Source: Pseudochelatococcus lubricantis (GTDB lineage: Bacteria; Pseudomonadota; Alphaproteobacteria; Rhizobiales; Beijerinckiaceae). Taken from it: 64,000 nucleotides of DNA. Below are positions 9,107-16,762 of this stretch, in pieces. Location: positions 62,001 to 126,000 of the forward strand of contig NZ_JAASQI010000003.1 in the NCBI RefSeq assembly GCF_011762225.1, read 5' to 3'. The position numbers were made by a program, and so were the translations under genes. Position 1 is the stretch's first letter. Each line of letters begins with the position of its first letter. Under the pieces are notes generated by a model. It worked only from the letters and a program-made list of their open reading frames with translations. It searched no databases and was not told the DNA's origin.

Positions 9107-10267
9107 ATGCAAACCGTGTCAGACCAGTATCAGGATATCCGTGACGCCATCCGCGATCTCTGCGGACAGTTTCCGGCGGAGTACCACCGCAAGGTCGACG
9201 AGGCCCGCGCCTATCCGGAGGAATTCGTCGACGCGCTCACGAAGGCGGGCTGGCTTGCGGCGCTCATCCCGGAGGAATACGGCGGCTCGGGGCTGGGGCT
9301 GACCGAGGCGTCCGTGATCATGGAGGAGATCAACCGCGCGGGCGGCAACTCGGGCGCCTGCCACGGCCAGATGTACAATATGAATACGCTGGTGCGCCAC
9401 GGCTCGGAGGAGCAGCGCCAGCGCTATCTGCCGAAGATCGCCTCGGGCGAACTGCGCCTGCAATCCATGGGCGTGACGGAACCGACGACCGGCACGGACA
9501 CGACCAAGATCAAGACGACCGCCGTCAGACGAGGCGACCGTTACGTCGTCAATGGCCAGAAAGTCTGGATCAGCCGCGTCCAGCACTCCGATCTCATGAT
9601 CCTGCTGGCCCGCACCACGCCGCTGGCCGACGTGAAGAAGAAGTCCGAAGGTCTGTCGATCTTCATCGTGGACATCCAGGATGCGATGAAGAAGGGGATG
9701 GAGGTCCGCCCGATCCTCAACATGGTGAACCACGAGACCAACGAGCTGTTCTTCGACGAGCTGGAGATCCCGGCGGAGAATCTGATCGGCGAGGAGGGGC
9801 AGGGCTTCAAGTATATCCTGACCGGCCTCAACGCCGAGCGCACGCTGATCGCCGCCGAATGTATCGGTGACGGCTATTGGTTCGTCGACAAGGTATCCGA
9901 ATACGTCAAGGAGCGTGTCGTGTTCGGCCGCCCGATCGGCCAGAACCAGGGCGTGCAGTTTCCCATCGCCGAAGCCTTCATCGAGGTGGAAGCCGCGAAC
10001 CTGATGCGCTTCGAGGCCTGCCGCCTCTATGACGCGCACCAGCCCTGCGGCACGCAGGCCAACATGGCGAAGTATCTCGCGGCCAAGGCATCGTGGGAGG
10101 CGGCCAACGCCTGCCTGCAGTTCCACGGTGGCTTCGGCTTCGCCTGCGAGTACGACGTCGAGCGCAAGTTCCGCGAGACGCGGCTTTATCAGGTCGCGCC
10201 GATCTCGACGAACCTCATCCTCTCCTATGTGGCGGAGCATGTGCTCGGCCTGCCGAGGTCGTTCTGA
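9107..10267 (+). CDS. Acyl-CoA dehydrogenase with relocated catalytic base
   Basis: A 386-residue acyl-CoA dehydrogenase. The usual C-terminal glutamate position reads RLYQVAPISTN (glutamine, Q362, instead of glutamate), so the standard base is absent. E244 in LNAERTLIAAE instead aligns with the glutamate used by isovaleryl-CoA and long-chain acyl-CoA dehydrogenases. TEPTTGTDTTKIKT (124-137) forms the FAD loop. The relocated base usually accompanies branched acyl chains, which fits a methyl-branched dicarboxylyl-CoA such as methylsuccinyl-CoA, given the downstream hydratase and lyase. The stop overlaps the next start by one base, indicating tight coupling. Confidence 0.9.
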   Translation: MQTVSDQYQDIRDAIRDLCGQFPAEYHRKVDEARAYPEEFVDALTKAGWLAALIPEEYGGSGLGLTEASVIMEEINRAGGNSGACHGQMYNMNTLVRHGSEEQRQRYLPKIASGELRLQSMGVTEPTTGTDTTKIKTTAVRRGDRYVVNGQKVWISRVQHSDLMILLARTTPLADVKKKSEGLSIFIVDIQDAMKKGMEVRPILNMVNHETNELFFDELEIPAENLIGEEGQGFKYILTGLNAERTLIAAECIGDGYWFVDKVSEYVKERVVFGRPIGQNQGVQFPIAEAFIEVEAANLMRFEACRLYDAHQPCGTQANMAKYLAAKASWEAANACLQFHGGFGFACEYDVERKFRETRLYQVAPISTNLILSYVAEHVLGLPRSF

Positions 10268-11373
10268 TGGCGGGTGAGCAGCTTCCACTCAGCGGCATCA
10301 CCGTCGTCGCCATCGAGCAGGCGGTGGCCGCGCCGTTCACGACGTCGCGCCTCGCGGATGCCGGGGCGCGCGTCATCAAGATCGAACGGCCGGAAGGGGA
10401 CTTTGCCCGCGGCTATGACGACGTCGCCGGCGGGCTGTCGAGCTACTTCGTCTGGCTGAATCGCGGCAAGGAATCGCTCACGCTCGACCTGACGAAGCCC
10501 GAGGGCAAGGCGCGGCTCGCCGAATTGCTGACCGGTGCTGATGTGCTGGTCCAGAACCTGAAGCCCGGTGCGCTCGACCGCCTCGGCTTTGATCACGAGC
10601 GGCTCTCGCGGGAGTTTCCCAGGCTGATCACGTTGTCCATCTCGGGTTATGGTGAGAGCGGGCCCATGGCCTCGCGCAAGGCCTATGACCTGCTGATCCA
10701 GGCGGAATCCGGCCTGTGTTCGGTCACCGGCGGGCCGGAGAGCCCGGCGCGCGTGGGCATCTCGATCGTCGACATCGCCACCGGCGCCACCGCCTACGCG
10801 GCGATCTTGGAAGCGCTGATCCGGCGATCCGTTACCGACAAGGGTGCTCATATCAGCGTCTCGATGTTCGACGTCATGGCCGACTGGCTGACCGTGCCGC
10901 TGCTCAACCACGAAGGCGGCAGGTCGCCGAAGCGGATCGGTCTCGCCCATCCCTCGATCGCTCCTTACGGCGTATTTGCGACGGGCGACGGCAAGCAGAT
11001 CCTGATCTCGGTGCAGAGCGACCGCGAGTGGCGCAATCTGGCCAGGGTTTTCCTCGGCGACGAGGCGCTTGGGACCGATCCGCGCTTCGCCACCAACGTG
11101 GCGCGGGTCAGCAACCGCGCCGGGACCGATGCCGTGGTGGCGGCGGCCTTTGCCGCGCGGACGGGCGAAGAGGCGTTGGCGGACATTCAGGCTGCGGATG
11201 TCGCGTTCGCCTCGGTCAACAACATGGAAGGGCTGTCGCGCCATCCGCACCTGCGGCGGATTACGGTTGAAACGCCCGCCGGTCCGGTGTCCTATCCCGC
11301 GCCGGCACCGGTTTTCGCGGGCGAGGAACGTCGTTATGGCGCGGTTCCGGCGCTCGACAAGGAGGATCTTTGA
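10267..11373 (+). CDS. Family III (CaiB/BaiF) CoA-transferase, possibly itaconate/methylsuccinate-specific
   Basis: A 368-residue CoA-transferase. The ATG at 10267 overlaps the previous stop (TGATGG); the longer frame upstream lies within the acyl-CoA dehydrogenase and is not used. Family landmarks are VVAIEQAVAAPFTTSRLADAGARVIKIE at the N terminus, LNRGKESLTLDL, and the catalytic-aspartate segment SRKAYDLLIQAESG near residues 137-150. It moves CoA from an acyl-CoA donor to a carboxylic acid. The order CoA-transferase, hydratase, CitE-type lyase matches the itaconate pathway (Ict, Ich, Ccl), which is the basis for the suggested substrate. Confidence 0.9.
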   Translation: MAGEQLPLSGITVVAIEQAVAAPFTTSRLADAGARVIKIERPEGDFARGYDDVAGGLSSYFVWLNRGKESLTLDLTKPEGKARLAELLTGADVLVQNLKPGALDRLGFDHERLSREFPRLITLSISGYGESGPMASRKAYDLLIQAESGLCSVTGGPESPARVGISIVDIATGATAYAAILEALIRRSVTDKGAHISVSMFDVMADWLTVPLLNHEGGRSPKRIGLAHPSIAPYGVFATGDGKQILISVQSDREWRNLARVFLGDEALGTDPRFATNVARVSNRAGTDAVVAAAFAARTGEEALADIQAADVAFASVNNMEGLSRHPHLRRITVETPAGPVSYPAPAPVFAGEERRYGAVPALDKEDL

Positions 11374-12212
11374 TGGCTGTCGACATTGTGCAGTTGCGGG
11401 AATGGATCGGGCGCGAGGAGAGCGCTTCCGAGGTGGTGACGCCGGAACTGGTCCGCCGCTTCAACGCCACGCTCGATCTGGACGGCTGCAGCCTGCCCGG
11501 CGATCCCGCTCCGCTGCTGATCCATCTCTGCCTTGGCCAGCCGGCTGTTCCCGGCGCGCAGCTCGGGTCCGACGGTCATCCCGCCCGTGGCGGCTTCCTG
11601 CCGCCGGTGCCGCTGCCGCGGCGGATGTGGGCGGGCGGCGCTTTCGCCTTCCACGACGACATCCGTGTCGGCGAGACGGTGACGCGCACATCCCGCATTC
11701 TCGACGTGGCCCTGAAGGAGGGCCGCTCCGGACAGCTCTGCTTCGTCACCGTGGAACACCGCATCGGCGCCGGCGGTCGCGACGTCATCACCGAGCGGCA
11801 GGACATCGTCTACCGCGACGCGGGGAGCCCGAAGCCGGCCCCCACCGCAGCCCCGGCCGCCGCGCCGGAAGGGGCGCATCGCCGCCTGATCGTGCCGACG
11901 ACGACCTTGCTGTTCCGCTATTCGGCGCTCACCTTCAACGGCCACCGCATTCACTACGACGCGCCCTATGCGCGTGACGTCGAGGGCTATCCCGGGCTTG
12001 TCGTCCACGGGCCGATGCAGGCGACGATGCTGCTCCATCTCGCCGCCGACATCGGCGGCCGGGCGCCTGCGCGCTTTTCGTTCCGCAGCCTGTCGCCGCT
12101 GTTCGACAACGCGGACTTCATTCTCGATGCGGCGGAGGACGGCGCGGCCCTGAAGCTCTGGACGGCCCGCGTCGGCGGCCCGGTGGCGATGGAGGCCAAG
12201 GCGGAATGGTAG
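11373..12212 (+). CDS. MaoC/FAS1-like double hotdog hydratase (itaconyl-/mesaconyl-CoA hydratase type)
   Basis: A 279-residue protein in the family of mesaconyl-C4-CoA and itaconyl-CoA hydratases. It has an N-terminal FAS1-type dehydratase half (about 1-140) and a C-terminal MaoC-like half in which FRYSALTFNGHRIHYDAPYA (about 176-195) and GYPGLVVHGPMQATMLLHL (205-223) provide the hydratase motif. It would add water to a C5 unsaturated diacyl-CoA to give citramalyl-CoA. GGAGG precedes the ATG, which overlaps the CoA-transferase stop. The lyase gene downstream cleaves exactly such a product, which strengthens the call; the exact isomer is not certain. Confidence 0.8.
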   Translation: MAVDIVQLREWIGREESASEVVTPELVRRFNATLDLDGCSLPGDPAPLLIHLCLGQPAVPGAQLGSDGHPARGGFLPPVPLPRRMWAGGAFAFHDDIRVGETVTRTSRILDVALKEGRSGQLCFVTVEHRIGAGGRDVITERQDIVYRDAGSPKPAPTAAPAAAPEGAHRRLIVPTTTLLFRYSALTFNGHRIHYDAPYARDVEGYPGLVVHGPMQATMLLHLAADIGGRAPARFSFRSLSPLFDNADFILDAAEDGAALKLWTARVGGPVAMEAKAEW

Positions 12213-13015
12213 GCCGCGGAATGGTAGATCTGGCTTCGATCCGCGCACCCCTCTTCGTGCCGGCCAACCGCCCCGAGCGTTTCGCCCGGGCGGCGGCGTC
12301 GGGCGCTGATACGGTGATCCTCGACCTGGAGGATGCCGTCGCCGCCGATGCCAAGGACGCAGCGCGGGCGGTGCTTGCGTGCGATTTCACCGACCTGCCG
12401 GTGATCGTGCGCATCAACGCGGTGGGCACGGTCTGGCATGAGGCGGATGTCGCGGCGGTGCGGCAACTGCCTCTCGCGGCGGTCATGCTGCCGAAGGCGG
12501 AAGATCCGGCGATGCTCGCATCGGTCTCATTGAAGCTCGGCGGCGATATCCCGCTGATCGCGCTGGTCGAGAGCGCGCGCGGCATCGCCCGGGTGCAGGC
12601 CATCGCCGCCACTCCCGGTGTGGCGCGGCTCGCCTTCGGCTCCGTCGATTTCTGCGCCGATCTGGGCTGCGTCCATCTGCGCGAGGTTCTGCTGCCGGTG
12701 CGGCTGCAACTCGTGCTGGCCTCGCGTTTGGCCGGAATCGCCGCGCCTGTCGACGGCGTCACGGTGCAGCTTGACGATGTGGCCGTCGCCCACGACGACG
12801 CGGCCCACGCCCGGGCGCTCGGCATGACGGGGAAGCTGTGCATCCACCCCAGACAGGTCGCCGAAGTGAAGCGCGCCTTCGCCCCGACGGAGGCGGAGGT
12901 TGCCTGGGCGCGGCGGGTGCTGGCATCCGGCGACGGCGCGGCCTCGGTCGATGGCGCCATGGTCGACGAGCCGGTGCGCATCCGCGCCCGCGCCATCCTG
13001 ACCGAGGTGGGATGA
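12206..13015 (+). CDS. CitE/HpcH-family lyase, probable citramalyl-CoA lyase
   Basis: A 269-residue TIM-barrel lyase of the CitE-like HpcH/HpaI superfamily. Characteristic segments are LFVPANRPERF at the N terminus, VILDLEDAV, RINA, the metal-binding glutamate in ALVESARG and the aspartate in FGSVDFCADLG. It would cleave citramalyl-CoA to pyruvate and acetyl-CoA. A GGAGG-like site supports the ATG at 12206, which overlaps the hydratase gene by 7 bases; a second ATG at 12221 is possible. Length and motif set resemble stand-alone citramalyl-CoA or malyl-CoA lyases rather than the ACP-dependent citrate lyase subunit. Confidence 0.83.
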   Translation: MVGRGMVDLASIRAPLFVPANRPERFARAAASGADTVILDLEDAVAADAKDAARAVLACDFTDLPVIVRINAVGTVWHEADVAAVRQLPLAAVMLPKAEDPAMLASVSLKLGGDIPLIALVESARGIARVQAIAATPGVARLAFGSVDFCADLGCVHLREVLLPVRLQLVLASRLAGIAAPVDGVTVQLDDVAVAHDDAAHARALGMTGKLCIHPRQVAEVKRAFAPTEAEVAWARRVLASGDGAASVDGAMVDEPVRIRARAILTEVG

Positions 13016-13018
13016 ATC

Positions 13019-13717
13019 ATGTCCGATCTGCCGCAGCTTGTCCTGATCCCCGGCTTGCTCAACGACGCCGATCTCTGGCGCGACCAGATCGCCGGCCTGT
13101 CTGACGTCGCGCGGCCGGTTGTGGCCGACATCACGCGCGGCGAAACGCTGTCGGCACTGGCAAGCGGCGTGCTCGCCGGCGCCGAGGGCCGGTTCGCGCT
13201 CGCCGGGTTCTCGCTCGGCGGGATCGTGGCGCTGGAGATCATGCGCATCGCGCCCGAACGGGTGAGCCACCTTGCGCTGCTCGACACGACGATGCTGCCC
13301 GACAGCCCGGACCGCGCGCAGGAGCGGCGGCGGCTCATCGCCACGGCGCGTAACCCCGGAAAATTCCATGGCTTCGGCGAGCATCTGCTGCACACTTATC
13401 TCGCGCCCGAACACCTCGGCAACACGGAGATGGTCGAGCGGGTGCGCGCCATGACGGCGCGGCTAGGCCCCGAGGTGTTCGCCCGCCAGAGCCTGATTGA
13501 CCGCCCCGACAGCCGCGCGACGCTTGCCCGCCTGCGTTGCCCTGTGCTGGTGCTGTGCGGGGAGCATGACGCGCTGACGCCGCCGGAACTCCATCGCGAG
13601 ATGGCGGTCGCCATTCCCTTCTCGCGGCTCGATATCGTGCCCCATGCCGGCCACCTCACACCCATCGAGCAGCCGCAGGCGGTGACATCGGCCCTGCTGC
13701 ATCTGCTGCGGAGTTGA
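13019..13717 (+). CDS. Alpha/beta hydrolase
   Basis: A 232-residue alpha/beta hydrolase with a complete apparent triad: serine in AGFSLGGIVALEIM (about residue 67), aspartate in LCGEHDALTP and histidine in PHAGHLTPIEQP. There is no signal peptide, so it acts in the cytosol. It lies 3 bases after the lyase gene and is probably the last gene of the operon; the hairpin repeat follows it. It could hydrolyse an ester or lactone entering the pathway, or act as a thioesterase. The family alone does not decide. Confidence 0.8.
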   Translation: MSDLPQLVLIPGLLNDADLWRDQIAGLSDVARPVVADITRGETLSALASGVLAGAEGRFALAGFSLGGIVALEIMRIAPERVSHLALLDTTMLPDSPDRAQERRRLIATARNPGKFHGFGEHLLHTYLAPEHLGNTEMVERVRAMTARLGPEVFARQSLIDRPDSRATLARLRCPVLVLCGEHDALTPPELHREMAVAIPFSRLDIVPHAGHLTPIEQPQAVTSALLHLLRS

Positions 13718-13867
13718 TGGCAGTCAGCGGAACAGGGTCACGGGGAGATCGTGAAACACGGTCTTCCAGCCATGAGACGTGGAGCGCAGGGCGCATCTTG
13801 CTGATGGGCCGCATTCATCCCGTTCGCCGCCGGTCCGCAGCCCGACCAACGCGCGCCTTGCCCGTTA

Positions 13868-13969
13868 GAGCGCATTCCGATCAGATAGAATCATCTGATC
13901 GATCAGAATTCGCTCAATATAAGGAACCTAGAATCTGTCCTGTTTCAACGTAAACAGGACAGATTCTAG
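13868..13969. repeat. Copy A of a two-part palindromic repeat with 18-bp hairpin
   Basis: Bases 13868-13915 form an imperfect palindrome (GAGCGCATTC... to ...GAATTCGCTC). Bases 13928-13945 and 13952-13969 form a perfect 18-bp inverted repeat around a 6-base loop. The last 68 bases (13901-13968) recur at 21340-21407 with only two mismatches and in the same orientation. It lies between convergent genes and may act as a two-way terminator, though no T-run follows. The remaining gap (13718-13998) holds no gene. Confidence 0.9.
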
Positions 13970-13998
13970 CAGCACGGATGTTTGCTGCATCGTTGCCG

Positions 13999-14775
13999 TC
14001 AGCGATTCCTGAACACGGGCTTGCGCTTCTCGGCGAAGGCCGTCATCCCCTCGCGTCTGTCCTCGGTGGCGAAGGTGGTATAGAGCAGGCGCCGCTCGAT
14101 GTAGATGCCTTCTGCGAGGTGGGTTTCGTAGGCGGCGTTCACCGCTTCCTTCGCCAGCATGACGATGGGGCGCGACAGGGTGGCGATCTTAGCGGCGAGC
14201 GCCACGGCCTGCGCCAGATACGTGCCCGGCGGCACGACGCGGGATACGAGGCCCATGGCGAGCGCCTCATCGGCGGCTAGCGTCCGGCCCGTCAGGATCA
14301 TGTCCATCGCCACCGCCTTGCCCACGATGCGCGTCAGCCGCTGTGTACCGCCGGCGCCGGGGATGATGCCGATCTGCGTCTCCGGCAGGCTGAAGCGTGC
14401 CGTTTCCGAGGCGACGATGATGTCGCACATGAGGGCGAGTTCGCAGCCCCCGCCGACGGCATGCCCGGACACAGCCGCGACCGTTGGCTTGCGCACGCGC
14501 GAAAGGCCCTCCCACGAGGCGGTGATGAAGTTCTCGCCATAGACTTCCGCGAAAGTCTTGTCCCTGATTTCCTTGATGTCGGCGCCCGCCGCGAAGGCGC
14601 GCTCCGAGCCTGTCACCACGATGGCGCCGACCGTCTCGTCCGCGTCGAACGCGGCGGCGGCCGACGAGAGTTCGGCTGTGAGCCTGCCGTTCAGCGCGTT
14701 CAGGGCCTCCGGCCGGTTCAGTGTGATGATGCCGACCGGGCCTTCGGTCGCGACGAGAATGGTCTCATAGCTCAT
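13999..14775 (-). CDS. badK: Enoyl-CoA hydratase, probable cyclohex-1-ene-1-carboxyl-CoA hydratase
   Basis: A 258-residue crotonase-family hydratase. The oxyanion hole segment FAAGADIKEI, the first catalytic glutamate region GHAVGGGCELALMCDIIVASE and the second in LPETQIGIIPGAGGTQRL are intact, so water addition is expected. In Rhodopseudomonas palustris, badK belongs with badH, badI, aliA and aliB; here the same set is arranged around it, so I assign the hydration of cyclohexenecarboxyl-CoA to this gene. A general short-chain enoyl-CoA hydratase would look similar. Its start overlaps the stop of the reductase gene upstream (ATGA), so the pair form one minus-strand operon. Confidence 0.75.
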   Translation of the reverse strand: MSYETILVATEGPVGIITLNRPEALNALNGRLTAELSSAAAAFDADETVGAIVVTGSERAFAAGADIKEIRDKTFAEVYGENFITASWEGLSRVRKPTVAAVSGHAVGGGCELALMCDIIVASETARFSLPETQIGIIPGAGGTQRLTRIVGKAVAMDMILTGRTLAADEALAMGLVSRVVPPGTYLAQAVALAAKIATLSRPIVMLAKEAVNAAYETHLAEGIYIERRLLYTTFATEDRREGMTAFAEKRKPVFRNR

Positions 14776-15812
14776 GACGTTTCGGTGCTCTCAGCGATGC
14801 GGATGACGATCTTGCCCAGACGGGCGGGATGCTCCAGCCGCGCAAAGGCGGCTGGCACTTCGGTGAGGGGAAAGACGCTGTCGATCAGCGGCGTGAAACC
14901 GCCGCTCTCCCAGGCGCGGATCAGGCGGCGGAACTCCTCCATGTTGCCCATTGTCGAGCCGTGAACCGACAATTGCCGCACGAACAGCCGCTGGATATCG
15001 GCGGACGGATGGGCGCCGGTCGTCGCCCCGCAGGTAACGAGGTGCCCGCCCCGGGCCATCGACCGCAGCGAGGCGCCCCACGTCTTTTCGCCCACGTTGT
15101 CGATCACGAGGTCCGCACCTTCGCCATCCGTCAGCGAAAGCACCGCCTTCGCCACGTCGGCGGTGCGGTAATCCACGGCGTCGACGGAGAGCGCGCGGAA
15201 ATGCGCCAGCTTGTCCTCACCGGTGGTCGTCACGATCACGCGGGCGCCCGCCATGCGCGCGAGTTGCACGGCGGCATAGGAAACGCCGCCGCCGGCGCCC
15301 TGCACCAGCACCACGCTGCCCGGCCCCGCGGGGGCCTTGCCGAACACCATCCGCCACGCCGTGAGATAGGCGACCCCCAGCACCGCCGCCTGATCGACAT
15401 CGGCATCCGGGCGGAGTTTCACCAGGGAGCGGGCAGGCAGGGAAATCTGTTCCGCGAAAGTGCCGTCGCGATGTTCTCCCGGAATTCGCGCGGTCCGGCA
15501 GAGTGGCTGGTCGCCGGCCAGGCAGTGCCGGCAGACGCCGCAGAACTCGTAAGGGTAGAGCAGAACGCGCTCGTCCGGTCTGACGCCCGCGTCGATGTCG
15601 GCTTCCATGACCTCGCCCACGCCGTCGACGCCCATGACCTGCGGCAGGCTATGGGTGATGCCGGCGCCGTTGTCGCGCATATAGAGATCGACGCGGTTGA
15701 CCGATGCGGCGAGCATCCGCACCCGCACCCCGCCTTCCGGCTGCGGCGGCGCGGGTATGTCGTCATACACGACGCCGGCGGCGCCGCGCTCCTTCAGGAC
15801 GATGGCTTTCAT
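14772..15812 (-). CDS. Zinc-type medium-chain alcohol dehydrogenase/quinone-reductase-like protein
   Basis: A 346-residue MDR-superfamily oxidoreductase. The catalytic-domain region GVDGVGEV, the structural-zinc lobe CGVCRHCLAGDQPLC (about 99-113) and the nucleotide-binding GAGGGVSYAAVQLA (about 171-184) are visible. GGGAGGG precedes the ATG. It is co-transcribed with badK and is not part of the classical bad/ali set I know, so its role is unclear. Possibilities include reducing an enoyl-CoA or oxidising a ring alcohol derived from an alicyclic precursor. A near-palindrome resembling the badR/badH operator lies about 22 bases upstream. Confidence 0.85.
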   Translation of the reverse strand: MKAIVLKERGAAGVVYDDIPAPPQPEGGVRVRMLAASVNRVDLYMRDNGAGITHSLPQVMGVDGVGEVMEADIDAGVRPDERVLLYPYEFCGVCRHCLAGDQPLCRTARIPGEHRDGTFAEQISLPARSLVKLRPDADVDQAAVLGVAYLTAWRMVFGKAPAGPGSVVLVQGAGGGVSYAAVQLARMAGARVIVTTTGEDKLAHFRALSVDAVDYRTADVAKAVLSLTDGEGADLVIDNVGEKTWGASLRSMARGGHLVTCGATTGAHPSADIQRLFVRQLSVHGSTMGNMEEFRRLIRAWESGGFTPLIDSVFPLTEVPAAFARLEHPARLGKIVIRIAESTETS

Positions 15813-15833
15813 GAGCGGCCCTCCCGCAAATCA

Positions 15834-15849
15834 TGTAAACATATTTGCA
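15834..15849. promoter_or_regulatory. Candidate BadR operator upstream of the reductase-badK operon
   Basis: TGTAAACATATTTGCA is an imperfect 16-bp palindrome (six of eight base pairs match). It resembles GTAAATATATTGAC in the badR/badH gap, sharing GTAAA followed by an ATAT core. It lies just upstream of the minus-strand RBS of the reductase gene, a position suited to repression by the MarR-family protein encoded next door. Assignment to BadR is inference. Confidence 0.4.
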
Positions 15850-16034
15850 TTTTATGATCAAGAGCGCCTCCACCGGAGAACGCTGTCATCCGCCAGCGCT
15901 ATGGTAACCCACTCCCGTTGCATGAAGCGGGCGGATACCATGAACGGCAACTTATTGTCGTAACGACGTCGGGTTTACGGGTTCGGCTTTTTGCCTGCGC
16001 GCGCCGGTTGCCGCGGGAGGCTTCCGGCGGCGGA

Positions 16035-16553
16035 TCATTCCGCCGCGGCGGCCGTCCCGGACACAGGCTGCGCTTCCGGGTCGAGCGCCTTGAAATTATG
16101 CAGCATCTTGTCGAGGTAGTGGATCATGTGGATCTTGTCCTCGGTGGAGAAGCCCGTCAGCGCCTCGTCGTAATAGTCGGCGATCACGGAACGCATATCC
16201 TTGTCCCAGAGGCTGCGGCCCTTGGCTGTAAGACGCACGAGGCGCGACCGATTGTCGTTCGCATCCACCGCCCGCTCGACATAGTCGAGCACCTCAAGCC
16301 GCGACAGCACGCCCGCGAGATTCTGCCGGCTGACCAGCAGGAACGCCGCGAGGTCTCCGACAGCCACCCCGTTCTCGAAGGCGGGCCGCGTCAGCGCGCC
16401 GAGAACGGCCCACTGCTGGGTGGTAATGCCATGCTCGTCCAGCGCCCGCGTGCCCGTCTTGTGCAGCATGTTGGCGCATTGATAGAGCCGGAAGAAGAGC
16501 CTGTTGCTCAACCCGACGGACAGCCCCCCGAATGCGTCAACATCTTTCGTCAT
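16035..16553 (-). CDS. badR: MarR-family repressor, probable BadR
   Basis: A 172-residue MarR-family winged-helix protein; LTRPAFENGVAVGDLAAFLLVSRQNLAGVLSRLEVLDYVERAVDANDNRSRLVRLTAKG spans the DNA-binding lobe and wing. It is divergent from badH, as in R. palustris, where BadR is a MarR-type repressor of cyclohexanecarboxylate genes released by a pathway CoA ester. The shared AT-rich gap contains a near-palindrome overlapping the badH -35 box, consistent with repression of both directions. No strong RBS is seen before the ATG, so the exact start is less sure than the gene itself. Confidence 0.82.
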   Translation of the reverse strand: MTKDVDAFGGLSVGLSNRLFFRLYQCANMLHKTGTRALDEHGITTQQWAVLGALTRPAFENGVAVGDLAAFLLVSRQNLAGVLSRLEVLDYVERAVDANDNRSRLVRLTAKGRSLWDKDMRSVIADYYDEALTGFSTEDKIHMIHYLDKMLHNFKALDPEAQPVSGTAAAAE

Positions 16554-16612
16554 GGCGCCAGTCTTGCCTGCGGCGGCCAGGCAGTCAAGAGACGTGCCGC
16601 ATTAAAAATAAG

Positions 16613-16650
16613 GTAAATATATTGACATAAAAGTTGGGCCGGGTTACGAA
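16613..16650 (+). promoter_or_regulatory. Predicted badH promoter with overlapping BadR-type operator
   Basis: GTAAATATATTGAC (16613-16626) is a 14-bp palindrome with one mismatched pair. It overlaps the -35 hexamer TTGACA (16622-16627), which is 17 bases from TACGAA (16645-16650), a moderate -10 match. A repressor bound here would block RNA polymerase, and the surrounding AT-rich stretch could also cover the badR promoter on the other strand. Confidence 0.5.
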
Positions 16651-16762
16651 GATTGCCGGGGAGGTCGATCCATTTCTGGATGCGACAATGGCTTCAAATC
16701 CGCAGAAAAAGCGGTTTTGTTGACGGAATCCTTATGGCCTTAAATCAGCAATGGAGGCATCT

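Noticed and set aside
13714-13953. 79-codon ORF after the alpha/beta hydrolase
   Set aside because: It runs into the palindromic repeat and lacks coding character.
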